Made by a program: the position numbers and the translations under genes. This document shows positions 1 to 7,842 of a stretch of DNA of 64,000 bases, piece by piece. Each line of letters opens with the position of its first letter. The stretch's first letter is position 1. Source of the stretch: Candidatus Methylospira mobilis (lineage in GTDB: Bacteria; Pseudomonadota; Gammaproteobacteria; Methylococcales; Methylococcaceae); contig NZ_CP044205.1 of assembly GCF_009498235.1 (NCBI RefSeq), forward strand, positions 181,716-245,715, read 5' to 3'. Below the pieces are notes generated by a model. The model did no database searches. It saw nothing but the letters and a program-made list of their open reading frames with translations, and was not told the origin of the DNA.

Positions 1-1233
1 CCAGACCACCGGTTCGCGCGCCAGTTCAAGGCGCGCGCTGTTGATCATATTGCCCCAGCTCTGCATGGTGGGGTCGACGCCGATGCTGACATAGGACAGC
101 ACGGCTTCCGCAAGAACCAGCGAACTGAAGTCCAGCACCACGGAAATCAGCACCAGATGAAAAACGTTCGGCAGTATATGCCGGAACAGGATGCCTGACC
201 GGCTGACGCCGAGCACGCGCGCCGCCTGCACATACTCCATCTCGCGCAGCTTCAGGGTTTCGGCGCGCAGCAGGCGGCAGAGCCCGGTCCAGCTGGTCAT
301 GCCCAGAATCAGGCACAGAAACAGCAGGCGGAAATCCGCTCGTAAGGCAAGACTGGTAAACGCATCCTCATGGCGCGCCATGTAGGACTGCATCAACAGC
401 ATGGAGGCCGCGATCAGCAGCACGCCCGGTATCGAATTGAGCGTGCTGTATAGATACTGGATGACGTCGTCCACCCAGCCGCGAAAATATCCGGCCATGA
501 TGCCGAGCAGCAGCGCCAGCGGCAGCGTGGCGAGCGTGGTCAGCGTGCCGATCAGCAAACCGGTGCGTATGCTTTTAACGCTTTGATAGAGCACATCCTC
601 GCCGACCTTGTCGGTGCCGAATACATGATAGTGAGCGCTCAGCTCGCCGATGACGCCGCTGACTGCGCACAGCAGCAGCAGCGTACCGATAATCGCCGTC
701 GGCTGCCGTTTGCGCAACAGGCCGGTTAATGCTGCGAGCGCCAGCAGACCTACCCCCAAACCCTGGAGCAACCCCCGGAACCCGGACCGTAACAGGTCGG
801 ACGCCAGCTCCTGCTCCGGGTTGACCAGGTGCGCGCCGCCATACTGTAGCCGCGCGTGGATGCGATGCGGAACGCCGGCGGCGTCGCGTATGCTTTCGCG
901 CGACCAGGCTTGCGTTGCAAACGGAGCGGAATAAGTCTTTTCGACATGGGTGCGCATCGGCGTCGTCCACCAGTCCAGCACGCTCAACGCTTCGCCCGCA
1001 TGGGTGTTGCCGGAGGGTTGCCGTTCGTCCGTGGGGTAAAAATGGATCGAATCGAGCAACGCGAGAAATAAAAAAAACAGCAGCACTACCAGGGAAATCA
1101 ACGCCGGGGTGCTGTTGGCCACCTTTTGCCAGGGGCGGCGCAAATGTTCGCGGCTGCGCATGCGCCATGCCGCCGCCCCGAGCATCAGCAGCACCAGAAA
1201 AAACAGGGCATCGGTCCAGAATAGAGTGGGCAT
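1..1233 (-). CDS. Oligopeptide ABC transporter permease (OppC/DppC type), 3' end outside window
   Basis: Inner-membrane permease of a binding-protein-dependent peptide/nickel-type ABC importer. I read a continuous frame from ATG at 1233 to the window edge (about 411 codons, no stop). It begins MPTLFWTDALFFLVLLML, a membrane segment, followed by a second hydrophobic stretch (LVVLLFFLFLALLDSI). The C-terminal half has several membrane segments and the permease EAA loop signature (EYVQAARVLGVSRSGILF then RHILPN), which docks on the ATPase. It is longer than a typical OppC of about 300 residues because of an extended periplasmic region between the first segments, as in some two-part OppC proteins. 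The partner permease and ATPase would lie to the left. It is divergent from dhaL with 90 bp between them. Confidence 0.85.
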   Translation of the reverse strand, partial: MPTLFWTDALFFLVLLMLGAAAWRMRSREHLRRPWQKVANSTPALISLVVLLFFLFLALLDSIHFYPTDERQPSGNTHAGEALSVLDWWTTPMRTHVEKTYSAPFATQAWSRESIRDAAGVPHRIHARLQYGGAHLVNPEQELASDLLRSGFRGLLQGLGVGLLALAALTGLLRKRQPTAIIGTLLLLCAVSGVIGELSAHYHVFGTDKVGEDVLYQSVKSIRTGLLIGTLTTLATLPLALLLGIMAGYFRGWVDDVIQYLYSTLNSIPGVLLIAASMLLMQSYMARHEDAFTSLALRADFRLLFLCLILGMTSWTGLCRLLRAETLKLREMEYVQAARVLGVSRSGILFRHILPNVFHLVLISVVLDFSSLVLAEAVLSYVSIGVDPTMQSWGNMINSARLELAREPVVW

Positions 1234-1323
1234 GGCTAGATGTTGCGGATAGCGGAATGATATATGATGCGCTGTGCTTGACGCGGAAACAGTTTTTCAA
1301 ACATAGGAGCGCGAGAATAACCG
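1234..1323. promoter_or_regulatory. Divergent intergenic region between the OppC-like gene and dhaL
   Basis: This 90-bp gap must carry promoters for both divergent genes unless the permease is in a longer operon. A TTGACG hexamer on the plus strand near 1279 is a possible -35 for dhaL, but no convincing -10 lies at the right distance. AGGAG near 1305 is a slightly distant ribosome site for dhaL at 1324. Confidence 0.3.
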
Positions 1324-1977
1324 ATGCCTATTACAGCGACTCAGATTAACACTTTTATCGCGGCGGCTGCAAAAAGTATCCGCGACCACGAAAACGAAAT
1401 TACCGCGCTGGATCAGGCCACAGGCGACGGCGATCATGTCTACAATCTGCAGCGCGGCTTGGCGGCCCTGGAAACGCTGGACGATGAACTGGAAGGTCTG
1501 GACTGGTCCGATGCGCTGCAAAAAATCGGCATGAACCTGATGAGCACGGTAGGCGGCGCATCGGGTTCGTTGTTCGCTACCTTGTTTATAGCGATGAGCA
1601 AGGCCTTGCGCGGCAAGGAGATGAATGCGGAGCATTTTGCCGAGGCTTTCAAGCAGAGCGTCGATGCGGTCAGAAAGCGCGGTAAAGCCGATGCGGGAGA
1701 CAAGACCATGCTGGATGTGCTGATTCCGGTGGCGGCGGTTTTGCAGGAAGCGGCGCGCGAAGCCGCCGGCTTGACCGAAACGCTCCAGCGCGTCGAACAG
1801 GCTGCGGAAAAAGGCTGCGAGTCCACGCGCGATATGATCGCGAGCCGCGGGCGCGCCGCTTTCCTGGGCGAGCGCTCGCGCGGACATCTCGATCCGGGCG
1901 CCCGCAGCAGTCAGGCGATAATCGCGGCGGTTTGCGCCGCGCTGTCTGCTTTACAGACGGGAGCCCGGCTCAGTTGA
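1324..1977 (+). CDS. dhaL: Dihydroxyacetone kinase, nucleotide-binding subunit DhaL
   Basis: DhaL is the all-helical subunit that binds ADP or ATP with two magnesium ions and phosphorylates dihydroxyacetone held by DhaK. The 217-residue length is typical. The metal-binding motif GDGDH is near residue 36, the conserved VGGASGSLFATLF helix near 78-90, the GDKTMLDVL motif near 125, and the RGRAAFLGERSRGHLDPGA signature near residue 180. Unusually, dhaL is on the plus strand, while dhaK lies 1.4 kb away on the minus strand beyond a TPR-methyltransferase gene. No DhaM phosphotransferase gene is in view, so whether the phosphate donor is ATP or a PTS protein cannot be decided. Confidence 0.92.
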   Translation: MPITATQINTFIAAAAKSIRDHENEITALDQATGDGDHVYNLQRGLAALETLDDELEGLDWSDALQKIGMNLMSTVGGASGSLFATLFIAMSKALRGKEMNAEHFAEAFKQSVDAVRKRGKADAGDKTMLDVLIPVAAVLQEAAREAAGLTETLQRVEQAAEKGCESTRDMIASRGRAAFLGERSRGHLDPGARSSQAIIAAVCAALSALQTGARLS

Positions 1978-2018
1978 CAACAACGCGAACCATTAAATGG
2001 CGGGCAGGCGTCATGCCG

Positions 2019-3365
2019 TCAGGTTTTTTTTTTGGCTTTGACGAATTGTCCCGTTATCGGACGTCCGGATTCCATCCTGATTGCCACATCGTGGAACTCT
2101 GGCGTGTCGAATCCGTATTTGTTTAACAAACAGGCCAAATAACTTTGGCCATGGCTGTATCTGCCGCTCGTATTTAATTGATATGTTTTCGCTCCGGATG
2201 TTTCATCCAGTTTTTCAGTGCTGAAAAAAAACCAGCCATCCGCTTGCAGACTTCTGGAAATCAGCGAAAAAACAGGTTCGAGACCGCCAAAGTAAACGAA
2301 GGTGTCGGTACAGAGAATTAAATCATACTGATCTTTCGACTGCTCCAGAAAGTCACTTATTTCCGATTGATGCAGCCGGCCGTAAAGATTTTTTTCGCGT
2401 GCCAGACTCAGCATGCCCTGGCTGATATCGACACCTACCAGCGTGCTGGAAACCGGTTTCAAACTGGCGCCATTCAAGCCGGTACCGCAACCCAGATCCA
2501 GTGAGCGCTTGCTGTTTGCCGGAAAATTCAACAGCGCCAGTTCGGACCGAACCCGTTGCGGAATGCTGTATTTCAATCTTTCCAGGGTCGAATCGAAGCT
2601 GGGCGCGAACTCATCGAAAGTAGTTTCCAGATACCGGTCGGAACAGCGCTCCGGAATTTGATGCAGCGCATGGGTTGCCAGCAGATGAGCTGCTGTCGGG
2701 TTGTCCGGCTCATCTTTCAGCCAGTTTTGAAGCAGAACGACCGCTTCCTGAGTGCGCCCAAGTCCGTGATAGGCATGGATTAAGCGGATTCTGGAGGCGG
2801 GCTCCACCGGCTCTGTGGTCAGTCCGCAAAAGTTGAAATAATTGGCTTCCTCGAACCGCTCCTGCCCGAGATAAAGCACGGACAGCAAATAATAGGCGTC
2901 TGCGCACGCCGGATTCAGTTGCGTTGCCGACAGGTAACACTGCTCGGCTTTCGCCGGTTCGGCTGTTTTTTCAAAAACGGAGCCCAGGTTGGTCCAGCAG
3001 TAATAATTGCGGGGATTAAGCGTCAGAGCTTGTTGAAATGCGGCAATCGCGTCGGCGTATTTTTGCTGCTTCACCAATACAATGCCGAAATTGAAGTGCC
3101 ATTCGGCGCGCGTGGCGTCCAGCCGGATCGATTCGGCGATCAATGCGGTGGCTTCGACGATATCGCCGCTCTGCTGCAATAAAAAGCCCAGGTAATATCT
3201 GGGTTCGGCTGCATCGGGGCGAGCGGCGATGATGGCCCGGTAGCGTTGCTCGGCATCCGCATGCTTTCCGTCAACATGCAACTGCATTGCGGATTTCATC
3301 GCCTCGTCCAATGACGGGTACATAACGGGAGATATCTCAGGCGCTACGGCAGTGTTGGAGGGCAT
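2019..3365 (-). CDS. TPR-repeat protein with C-terminal SAM-dependent methyltransferase domain
   Basis: A 448-residue protein in two parts. Residues about 20-230 form tetratricopeptide repeats (for example YYLGFLLQQSGDIVEATALI, then WHFNFGIVLVKQQKYADAIAAF and CWTNLGSVFEKTAEPAKAEQ), a scaffold for protein contacts. Residues about 285-445 form a class I methyltransferase: SAM-binding LDLGCGTGLNG, then VGVDISQGML and the DLILCTDTFVYFG strand. The substrate is unknown; TPR-methyltransferases of this layout are often hypothetical. It lies 34 bp downstream of dhaK on the same strand and is probably the last gene of the ROK kinase-dhaK unit. It converges with dhaL, with 41 bp between the stops. The gene ends in a run of lysine codons (KAKKKT), which gives the T-rich stretch on the plus strand. 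Confidence 0.85.
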   Translation of the reverse strand: MPSNTAVAPEISPVMYPSLDEAMKSAMQLHVDGKHADAEQRYRAIIAARPDAAEPRYYLGFLLQQSGDIVEATALIAESIRLDATRAEWHFNFGIVLVKQQKYADAIAAFQQALTLNPRNYYCWTNLGSVFEKTAEPAKAEQCYLSATQLNPACADAYYLLSVLYLGQERFEEANYFNFCGLTTEPVEPASRIRLIHAYHGLGRTQEAVVLLQNWLKDEPDNPTAAHLLATHALHQIPERCSDRYLETTFDEFAPSFDSTLERLKYSIPQRVRSELALLNFPANSKRSLDLGCGTGLNGASLKPVSSTLVGVDISQGMLSLAREKNLYGRLHQSEISDFLEQSKDQYDLILCTDTFVYFGGLEPVFSLISRSLQADGWFFFSTEKLDETSGAKTYQLNTSGRYSHGQSYLACLLNKYGFDTPEFHDVAIRMESGRPITGQFVKAKKKT

Positions 3366-3399
3366 GCGTGTCCATTATCGCAAGCGGCGTACCGGACAA

Positions 3400-4389
3400 T
3401 CAGCAATTCCAGCGTAACGCGGCGGTATGCACCGGCGCATCCCAAAGCCGCGTCATTTCATCATCCAGCAGCGTCAGCGTGATCGAACAGCCGCTCATGT
3501 CGAGCGAGGTGGTGAAGTTGCCGACCAGCGAGCGGGTGACGGAAACGCCGCGCTGATCCCAGAACAGGCGCGCGAGATCGTAAATCAGGTACAGCTCCAG
3601 CAACGGCGTAGCTCCCAAGCCGTTGATGTGCAGCAAGGCTCGCTGGCCCTGGGCGGGTTTCAGTGCATCGTCTATGGTGCTTGCCAAGCGCTCGACGATA
3701 TTGCCGGCTGTGGTCAGCGCGATGCGCTCGCGCCCTTTTTCGCCATGGATGCCGACGCCCAGCTCCAGCTCGTCGTCGGCCAGCTCGAAGCTGGGACGGC
3801 CGAGCGCCGGAACGGTGCAGCTTTTCAGGGCCACGCCCATCGATGCCGTCGCCTTGACTACGCGTTCGCCCAGCATTCGGCACTCCTCAAGCGTCATGCC
3901 CGATTCCGCAGCCGCGCCGACAATTTTTTCGACGATAGTTGTGCCGGCGACGCCACGCCTTCCGCTGCTGCTGTGTTCCGGTATGGAAACGTCGTCATCG
4001 ACCAGGATGCCGGCGTTAGGGATATCCAGCATTTCCGCCGCCATCTCGAAGTTCATTACATCGCCGGCGTAATTTTTGACGATGAACAGAATGCCGCCGC
4101 CCTGATCGACCGCCTGCGCCGCCGCCAGCATTTGATCCGGGGTCGGGGAGGTAAAAATCTGTCCGGGACAGGCGGCGTCGAGCATGCCGTGTCCGACGAA
4201 ACCGCTGTGCAAAGGTTCGTGTCCCGAACCGCCGCCGGAAATCAGCGCGACCTTGCCGGGCTGCGCGGGCGCGGTGCGGCAGACGAAGCGCGGCGCCGGA
4301 TTCAGCCGGACGATATCGGCGTGCGCCAGTGCAAAGCCCCGCAGACTCTCATCCAGCAAGGTATCGACGCTATTGATGAATTTTTTCAT
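3400..4389 (-). CDS. dhaK: Dihydroxyacetone kinase, substrate-binding subunit DhaK
   Basis: DhaK binds dihydroxyacetone covalently as a hemiaminal to a histidine and presents it to DhaL. The 329 residues match the family length. The N-terminal MKKFINSVDTLLDESLRGF is characteristic. SGGGSGHEPLHSGFVGHGML (residues about 51-70) is the first signature, KNYAGDVMNFEMA the second, and GVGIHGEKG near residue 218 holds the substrate-binding histidine. The stop of the upstream ROK kinase lies 9 bp before this ATG, so the two are co-transcribed. The dhaL partner is on the opposite strand at 1324. Confidence 0.93.
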   Translation of the reverse strand: MKKFINSVDTLLDESLRGFALAHADIVRLNPAPRFVCRTAPAQPGKVALISGGGSGHEPLHSGFVGHGMLDAACPGQIFTSPTPDQMLAAAQAVDQGGGILFIVKNYAGDVMNFEMAAEMLDIPNAGILVDDDVSIPEHSSSGRRGVAGTTIVEKIVGAAAESGMTLEECRMLGERVVKATASMGVALKSCTVPALGRPSFELADDELELGVGIHGEKGRERIALTTAGNIVERLASTIDDALKPAQGQRALLHINGLGATPLLELYLIYDLARLFWDQRGVSVTRSLVGNFTTSLDMSGCSITLTLLDDEMTRLWDAPVHTAALRWNC

Positions 4390-4398
4390 GATACAGCC

Positions 4399-5298
4399 TC
4401 ATTCCCATAACCATGCCGCGCCTCGCACGCCGCTGGAATCGCCGTGCGTCGGCGCGACCAGCCGCGTATCCACGCGATCCGAAAAAACAAAATCGCCCCA
4501 GTAATGCGGTACATTCTGGTACAGCCGCGCCAGTTTGGACAGTCCCCCGCCCAGCACGATCACGTCGGGGTCGAGGATATTGATTACATGCGCCAGCGCG
4601 CGCGCCAGACGCTCTTCGTATTGTTGCAGCAGAGTTTCACAGGCGGCGTCTTCTTGAAGCGCGTTTTCCGCGATGGCCGCGGCATCGAAATTGAAACCGG
4701 TAGCGGATGCACAGGCGCGGCTCAGACCGGGGCCGGACAGAAAGGTTTCGATGCAACCAGACCTGCCGCAGTAGCAGGACGGCCCCGGACGCTCATCGTC
4801 GCGCGGCCACGGCAGCGGGTTATGTCCCCACTCGCCTGCAATCGCGTTCGGCCCGCTCAGCGGTCTGCCGTTGACGATGATGCCGCCGCCGACGCCGGTC
4901 CCCAGTATCACGCCGAACACCGTATCCGCCCCGCTTGCCGCGCCGTCCACCGCCTCGGACAGTGCAAAGCAATCGGCATCGTTGGCGATGCGCACCTGAC
5001 GATGAAGCAGCATTTCCAGATCATAATGTATCGGTTTACCGTTCAGACAGGTCGAATTGGAATTCTTCAGACTGCCGTTGACCCTGGAAAAAGCGCCGGG
5101 CGTGCCGATGCCGACTTGCCGGATAGCGCCGACGATTTGTTCGGCGTTTTCGATCAGATCGCGAATTGCAATCAAGGTCGCGCGATAGTCGCCCTGCGGC
5201 GTAGCCACGCGCCGGCGAAACAAAGCGTTGCCGTCACCGTTCAGCGCCAGTAACTCAATCTTGGTTCCGCCCAGGTCGATGCCGCATTTGATAGTCAT
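4399..5298 (-). CDS. ROK-family sugar kinase, fructokinase (Mak)-like
   Basis: A 299-residue ROK kinase that phosphorylates a hexose with ATP. The N-terminal phosphate loop reads GIDLGGTKIELLAL, the substrate loop NSTCLNGKP, the catalytic aspartate lies in ANDADCFALSEA, the second phosphate loop is GVILGTGVGGGI, and the substrate/zinc region is AGEWGHNPLPW followed by CYCGRSGCIETFLSG. The combination of LKNSNSTCLNG and GEWGHNPLPW is closest, from memory, to E. coli Mak (fructokinase), but glucose or N-acetylhexosamine cannot be excluded. It is the first gene of a minus-strand run with dhaK and the TPR-methyltransferase, which suggests a role in a small sugar or triose branch. Confidence 0.88.
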   Translation of the reverse strand: MTIKCGIDLGGTKIELLALNGDGNALFRRRVATPQGDYRATLIAIRDLIENAEQIVGAIRQVGIGTPGAFSRVNGSLKNSNSTCLNGKPIHYDLEMLLHRQVRIANDADCFALSEAVDGAASGADTVFGVILGTGVGGGIIVNGRPLSGPNAIAGEWGHNPLPWPRDDERPGPSCYCGRSGCIETFLSGPGLSRACASATGFNFDAAAIAENALQEDAACETLLQQYEERLARALAHVINILDPDVIVLGGGLSKLARLYQNVPHYWGDFVFSDRVDTRLVAPTHGDSSGVRGAAWLWE

Positions 5299-5330
5299 GG
5301 TGATATCGGATAGAAATAGTTTCGGGTTGG

Positions 5331-5807
5331 TCAGGCCGCAACGCGGTGAACGCTCAAGGTCTCGCGGCGGTTTTCCAAACGCCGCAAGTCGTAAGCAGCC
5401 TGATGCGCGAGCCAGCTTTCCGCACTTTTTCCGAATGCCAGCTCCAGACGTAGCGCCATTTCTGCGCTCACGCCGGATTTACCGTTCACCGGTTCTGAAA
5501 CCGTCTTGCGTGTAACTTTCGACTGCGCGGCGGCATCTTTAATTGTCAGGTTCAAAGGGGTGAGCCACAATTCAAGCAGGATTTCCCCTGGATGGGGCGG
5601 GTTGTTCATGCGCATGACGCGCCTCCGTTGATGGTAGTCCGGATAATCGACAACGTAAGCGTCTCCGGCTTCGAAACGAAAAACAACGCGCCGGTAGGCC
5701 TGAACTGTCAGCGCCCAAAGCCCATTCCTGTCGCCTTTCAGTGGATGAAGATGCAAGCCTGGAGCGTCTATGACCTCCACGCACATCGCCTTGTCGATCA
5801 AGGACAC
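5331..5807 (-). CDS. HigB-HigA toxin-antitoxin remnant fused in one reading frame
   Basis: The first 60 residues look like the C-terminal half of a HigB/RelE-type mRNA interferase (PGLHLHPLKGDRNG, then FRFEAGDAYVVDYPDYH). Where HigB normally stops, the frame continues through QRRRV into a complete HigA antitoxin that begins MRMNNPPHPGEILLE at about 5615. HigA contains an HTH_3/XRE fold and the NGKSGVSAEMALRLELAFG segment. The HigB N-terminus is missing: the out-of-frame start MIKSFA just upstream hits a stop at a 20-bp perfect palindrome (5802-5821), and the listed start is a GTG inside that palindrome. The toxin is therefore probably dead, while HigA may still be made from its internal ATG. 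Confidence 0.7.
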   Translation of the reverse strand: MSLIDKAMCVEVIDAPGLHLHPLKGDRNGLWALTVQAYRRVVFRFEAGDAYVVDYPDYHQRRRVMRMNNPPHPGEILLELWLTPLNLTIKDAAAQSKVTRKTVSEPVNGKSGVSAEMALRLELAFGKSAESWLAHQAAYDLRRLENRRETLSVHRVAA

Positions 5808-5821
5808 GGCATGCCGTGTCC
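5802..5821. repeat. 20-bp perfect palindrome inside the HigB remnant
   Basis: GGACACGGCATGCCGTGTCC is its own reverse complement. It sits exactly where the HigB N-terminal coding sequence breaks. GC-rich palindromes of this type recur between genes in many bacteria, so it may be an inserted interspersed repeat. Confidence 0.75.
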
Positions 5822-6104
5822 CTACTGCGCGAAGGATTTTATCATGGAAGTCGAGTGTAACCCTGAACGGAAAATCCTTCTGAAGCAGTTTACTAATCAG
5901 GAGTCATAAAGAGGCCTCTTCATGGCTGCCGCCCGAATCCCCGGAAAAACAGCGACCAATATCGTTCTTTGAGGCGAATACGTTCTGCAAACGGCCAAGC
6001 CCGCCGCCTAAAAACCGAAGTTTTTACGGACAGGCATGGGCAAAAACGACTTCGAAGAGTAGTATTCCATTAAAGAAACAACGCATTCTGTGGTCAAAAT
6101 TCAT
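5808..6104. other. Intergenic region between the HigBA remnant and mntA
   Basis: About 300 bp without a convincing intact gene. It holds the out-of-frame MIKSFA start of HigB (near 5846, minus strand), a 12-bp palindrome AAGAGGCCTCTT (5909-5920) and a small hairpin AAAAAC-CGAA-GTTTTT (near 6010-6025). Confidence 0.4.
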
Positions 6105-6422
6105 ATGGCAACAGCGAATCCTATCGTTCTGACTCAATTCCGCGCCGCGCTTGACGGTCTGTACGGCAATCGGGTCGAGCGCGTGGTGTTGTATGGGTCA
6201 CGGGCACGAGGCGATGCGCAAGACGATTCCGATTACGATGTGGCCGTGTTTCTGAAAGACCTTAACGACCGATGGGAGGAAGCCGACAAAATCGCTCTTG
6301 CTGCCATGGATATTTTCGATGAAACGGGCGCCCTGATCCATGCCATGCCTTACAGTGAAGGTGCTTACCAAGAGCGTACCCCCCTAATGCACGAGGTCAG
6401 GCGGGAAGGGGTTGATCTTTGA
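6105..6422 (+). CDS. MntA-type minimal nucleotidyltransferase (antitoxin)
   Basis: A small nucleotidyltransferase of the MNT family. In MntA-HepT systems it modifies (AMPylates) and silences the HEPN toxin encoded next to it. It has the family motif GSRARGDAQDDSDYDVAVF, the GSx10DxD signature with two catalytic aspartates, in the first half of the protein. The full frame from GTG 6090 gives 110 residues; I prefer the ATG at 6105 (105 residues) because the extra residues are not conserved in type. Its stop overlaps the TTG start of the HEPN gene (TTGA at 6419-6422), the usual tight coupling of these pairs. Confidence 0.85.
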   Translation: MATANPIVLTQFRAALDGLYGNRVERVVLYGSRARGDAQDDSDYDVAVFLKDLNDRWEEADKIALAAMDIFDETGALIHAMPYSEGAYQERTPLMHEVRREGVDL

Positions 6423-6813
6423 CACCGGAAGCCGATCGCTTTCTTCGGAAAGCGCGGGAACATCTGAATCGTGCCGACATCATGCTTGGCGTTGACCTCC
6501 ACGAGGATGCAGGGCGCGCGCGGCCTGCCTTGCCGGTTTTCATGCGGCGCAAGCCCTGATCTTTAAAAAGATAGGCAAAGTATTAAAGACCCATCACGGC
6601 GTTCAATCGGAATTTTTACGTCTGACAAAAGACGACACGCGATGGCGTTCCGATCTTCGTGTTTTTCTATCGCAAGCCTACAACCTCAAGGCCATCGCAG
6701 ATTACGAGGAAGGCGAAGACTTGCCTTTGTTCGCCGCACGTTCTGTGGCAGCCAGCAAAACAGCCGCCCTCTTCGTTGATTGCATCGCCGGATTACTCTG
6801 CGATGGTGCTTAG
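6419..6813 (+). pseudogene. HepT-type HEPN toxin gene, frameshifted
   Basis: Read from TTG at 6419, the frame gives LTPEADRFLRKAREHLNRAD and continues to HEDAGRAR, then leaves the HEPN fold and stops near 6558. In another frame, from about 6520, the domain resumes with AACLAGFHAAQALIFKKIGK and THHGVQSEFLRL and runs to TAG at 6811-6813. The break lies in the CG-rich run GGGCGCGCGCGG (about 6512-6523), a slippage-prone site. The total length (395 bp) is not a multiple of three. So the HEPN ribonuclease is probably inactive, unless this is a sequencing error or a programmed slip. The intact MntA is left without a toxin. Confidence 0.8.
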
Positions 6814-6850
6814 GCGTGTATCGGCCGCTACGGCTTAGGACATGGCAGAA

Positions 6851-6950
6851 AATAACTTCCCGAATTTACAACATCCCCCGTTCGCCCTGAGCTTGTCGAA
6901 GGGCTCTCCAGCCGCATTCGCGGCGCTACGCCCACGAACGGGAAGTTATT
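6851..6950. repeat. 100-bp element bounded by 12-bp perfect inverted repeats
   Basis: AATAACTTCCCG (6851-6862) and CGGGAAGTTATT (6939-6950) are exact inverted copies. The interior holds a motif familiar from interspersed repeats, CGTTCGCCCTGAGCTTGTCG (about 6880-6898). A related degraded motif follows at 7000-7025. There is no coding capacity, so this is probably a small non-autonomous mobile or REP-like element. Confidence 0.5.
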
Positions 6951-7145
6951 TATGACCATATCCTTAAAGCTGACTTCTGTCTAAAACCGAGAAGCATTCC
7001 GTTCGTCCTGAGGCTGGCGTAGGACTTAATCAGCGTTTCCTTGGGTGTTTTCCTTGAAAGATTATCCCGGAATGACGGGATAAAGAAGGGACTGGTATTC
7101 CGGTATGTTTCTTCCTGAAAAGGAAGGATTAAAAGTCGAAGTCGT
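6951..7145. other. Intergenic repeat-like DNA downstream of higA
   Basis: Contains a second, degraded CGTTCGTCCTGAGG motif (about 7000-7014) and a short inverted repeat ATCCCGGAATGACGGGAT near 7064-7081. A 70-codon minus frame here has no recognisable features and looks like chance. Confidence 0.35.
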
Positions 7146-7463
7146 TTAACGCGTTTCGGCAACCTCTTTGAGCGCCTGCGGACATTGTTCGGCGATTCTG
7201 ATCAGCGTTTTGGCTGCGCCGGACGGTTCGCGTCGGCCTTGTTCCCACTGTTCCAGCGTGCGTCTGGAGACGCCCAACAGCGCGGCGAATTCGGTTTGGG
7301 ATAATCCGCTTTTCAAGCGGGCGCGAGCCGCGCTGGTCAAGGTCGTTACTGTATAGGTTGTTACGTTGCCTTGCTCTATGTCTGCGATGGATGCCTCCAG
7401 TTCGGCATTCAAATCCCTGTCCGCTTCCCAGGCTTTAATGGTTTTTCCGGTTAATTTCGGCAT
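7146..7463 (-). CDS. higA: HigA-type antitoxin (XRE family HTH)
   Basis: A 105-residue antitoxin and transcriptional autorepressor. The C-terminal half is a helix-turn-helix: LSQTEFAALLGVSRRTLEQW then EQGRREPSGAAKTLIRIAE. The N-terminal half (MPKLTGKTIKAWEADRDLNA) is of the type that wraps the toxin in HigBA2/RelBE-like pairs. The start at 7463 lies inside the 3' end of the toxin gene (29-bp overlap), so toxin and antitoxin are translationally coupled with the toxin first, the usual HigB-HigA order. Confidence 0.87.
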   Translation of the reverse strand: MPKLTGKTIKAWEADRDLNAELEASIADIEQGNVTTYTVTTLTSAARARLKSGLSQTEFAALLGVSRRTLEQWEQGRREPSGAAKTLIRIAEQCPQALKEVAETR

Positions 7464-7785
7464 GGATGCTCTCTGTCAGTCGTTTGAGTATTTGCGGCTG
7501 GATATTGTCGGCGACATTTTTGCTGTACAGGGTCAGTAACCAGATTTGTCCGATGACGTCAACGTAGTAATAAATAACGCGCAGGCCTCCGCGTTTGCCC
7601 ATGCCGGGGCGCGACCAGCGCAGTTTGCGTGCGCCGCCCGTTCCGGGAATGATGTCGCCTGTTTCCGGCGCACTGATCAGCGTTTGTTGCAATTCGCGAA
7701 ATGCGTCATCGGACAAATATATTTCGCGTGCTTTGCTGAAAAAGGGCAGTTCGATAAAAGTTAAGCTGAATATATTATGCGTCAA
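7435..7785 (-). CDS. higB: HigB/RelE-type mRNA interferase toxin
   Basis: A 116-residue RelE-superfamily toxin expected to cut mRNA on the ribosome. Family features: TFIELPFFSKAREIYLSDDA at the N-terminus, LISAPETGDIIPGTGGARKLRW in the middle, and VIYYYVDVIGQIWLLTLYSK followed by NVADNI near the C-terminus. The RKLRW and VIYYY segments are hallmarks of the HigB2/RelE type. The listed start is a TTG; no better ATG is in frame upstream, and the true start may be a few codons further in. It appears intact, unlike the two TA loci to its left. Confidence 0.85.
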   Translation of the reverse strand: MTHNIFSLTFIELPFFSKAREIYLSDDAFRELQQTLISAPETGDIIPGTGGARKLRWSRPGMGKRGGLRVIYYYVDVIGQIWLLTLYSKNVADNIQPQILKRLTESIHAEINRKNH

Positions 7786-7810
7786 TGGCGTATATCCTTC
7801 AAGCCGAGAG

Positions 7811-7842
7811 TCGAAGAAAACTGCGGGTAAGAGTACCCGCAG
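7811..7842 (-). terminator. Intrinsic terminator of the crRNA-like RNA
   Basis: CTGCGGGTA / TACCCGCAG forms a 9-bp perfect stem with a 4-nt loop at 7821-7842. Read on the minus strand it is followed at once by TTTTCTT. No minus-strand protein gene ends here; the terminator sits just after the second degenerate repeat of the crRNA-like element. Confidence 0.75.

Noticed and set aside
575..1300. 241-codon minus frame starting with TTG
   Set aside because: The out-of-phase frame starting at 1233 gives a real permease with membrane helices and the EAA motif.
2010..2040. T-run between dhaL and the methyltransferase as a terminator
   Set aside because: The T-run encodes the lysine-rich C-terminus of the methyltransferase on the other strand, and no solid stem precedes it.
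6950..7162. 70-codon minus frame
   Set aside because: It lies in repeat-like DNA and has no ribosome site or recognisable features.
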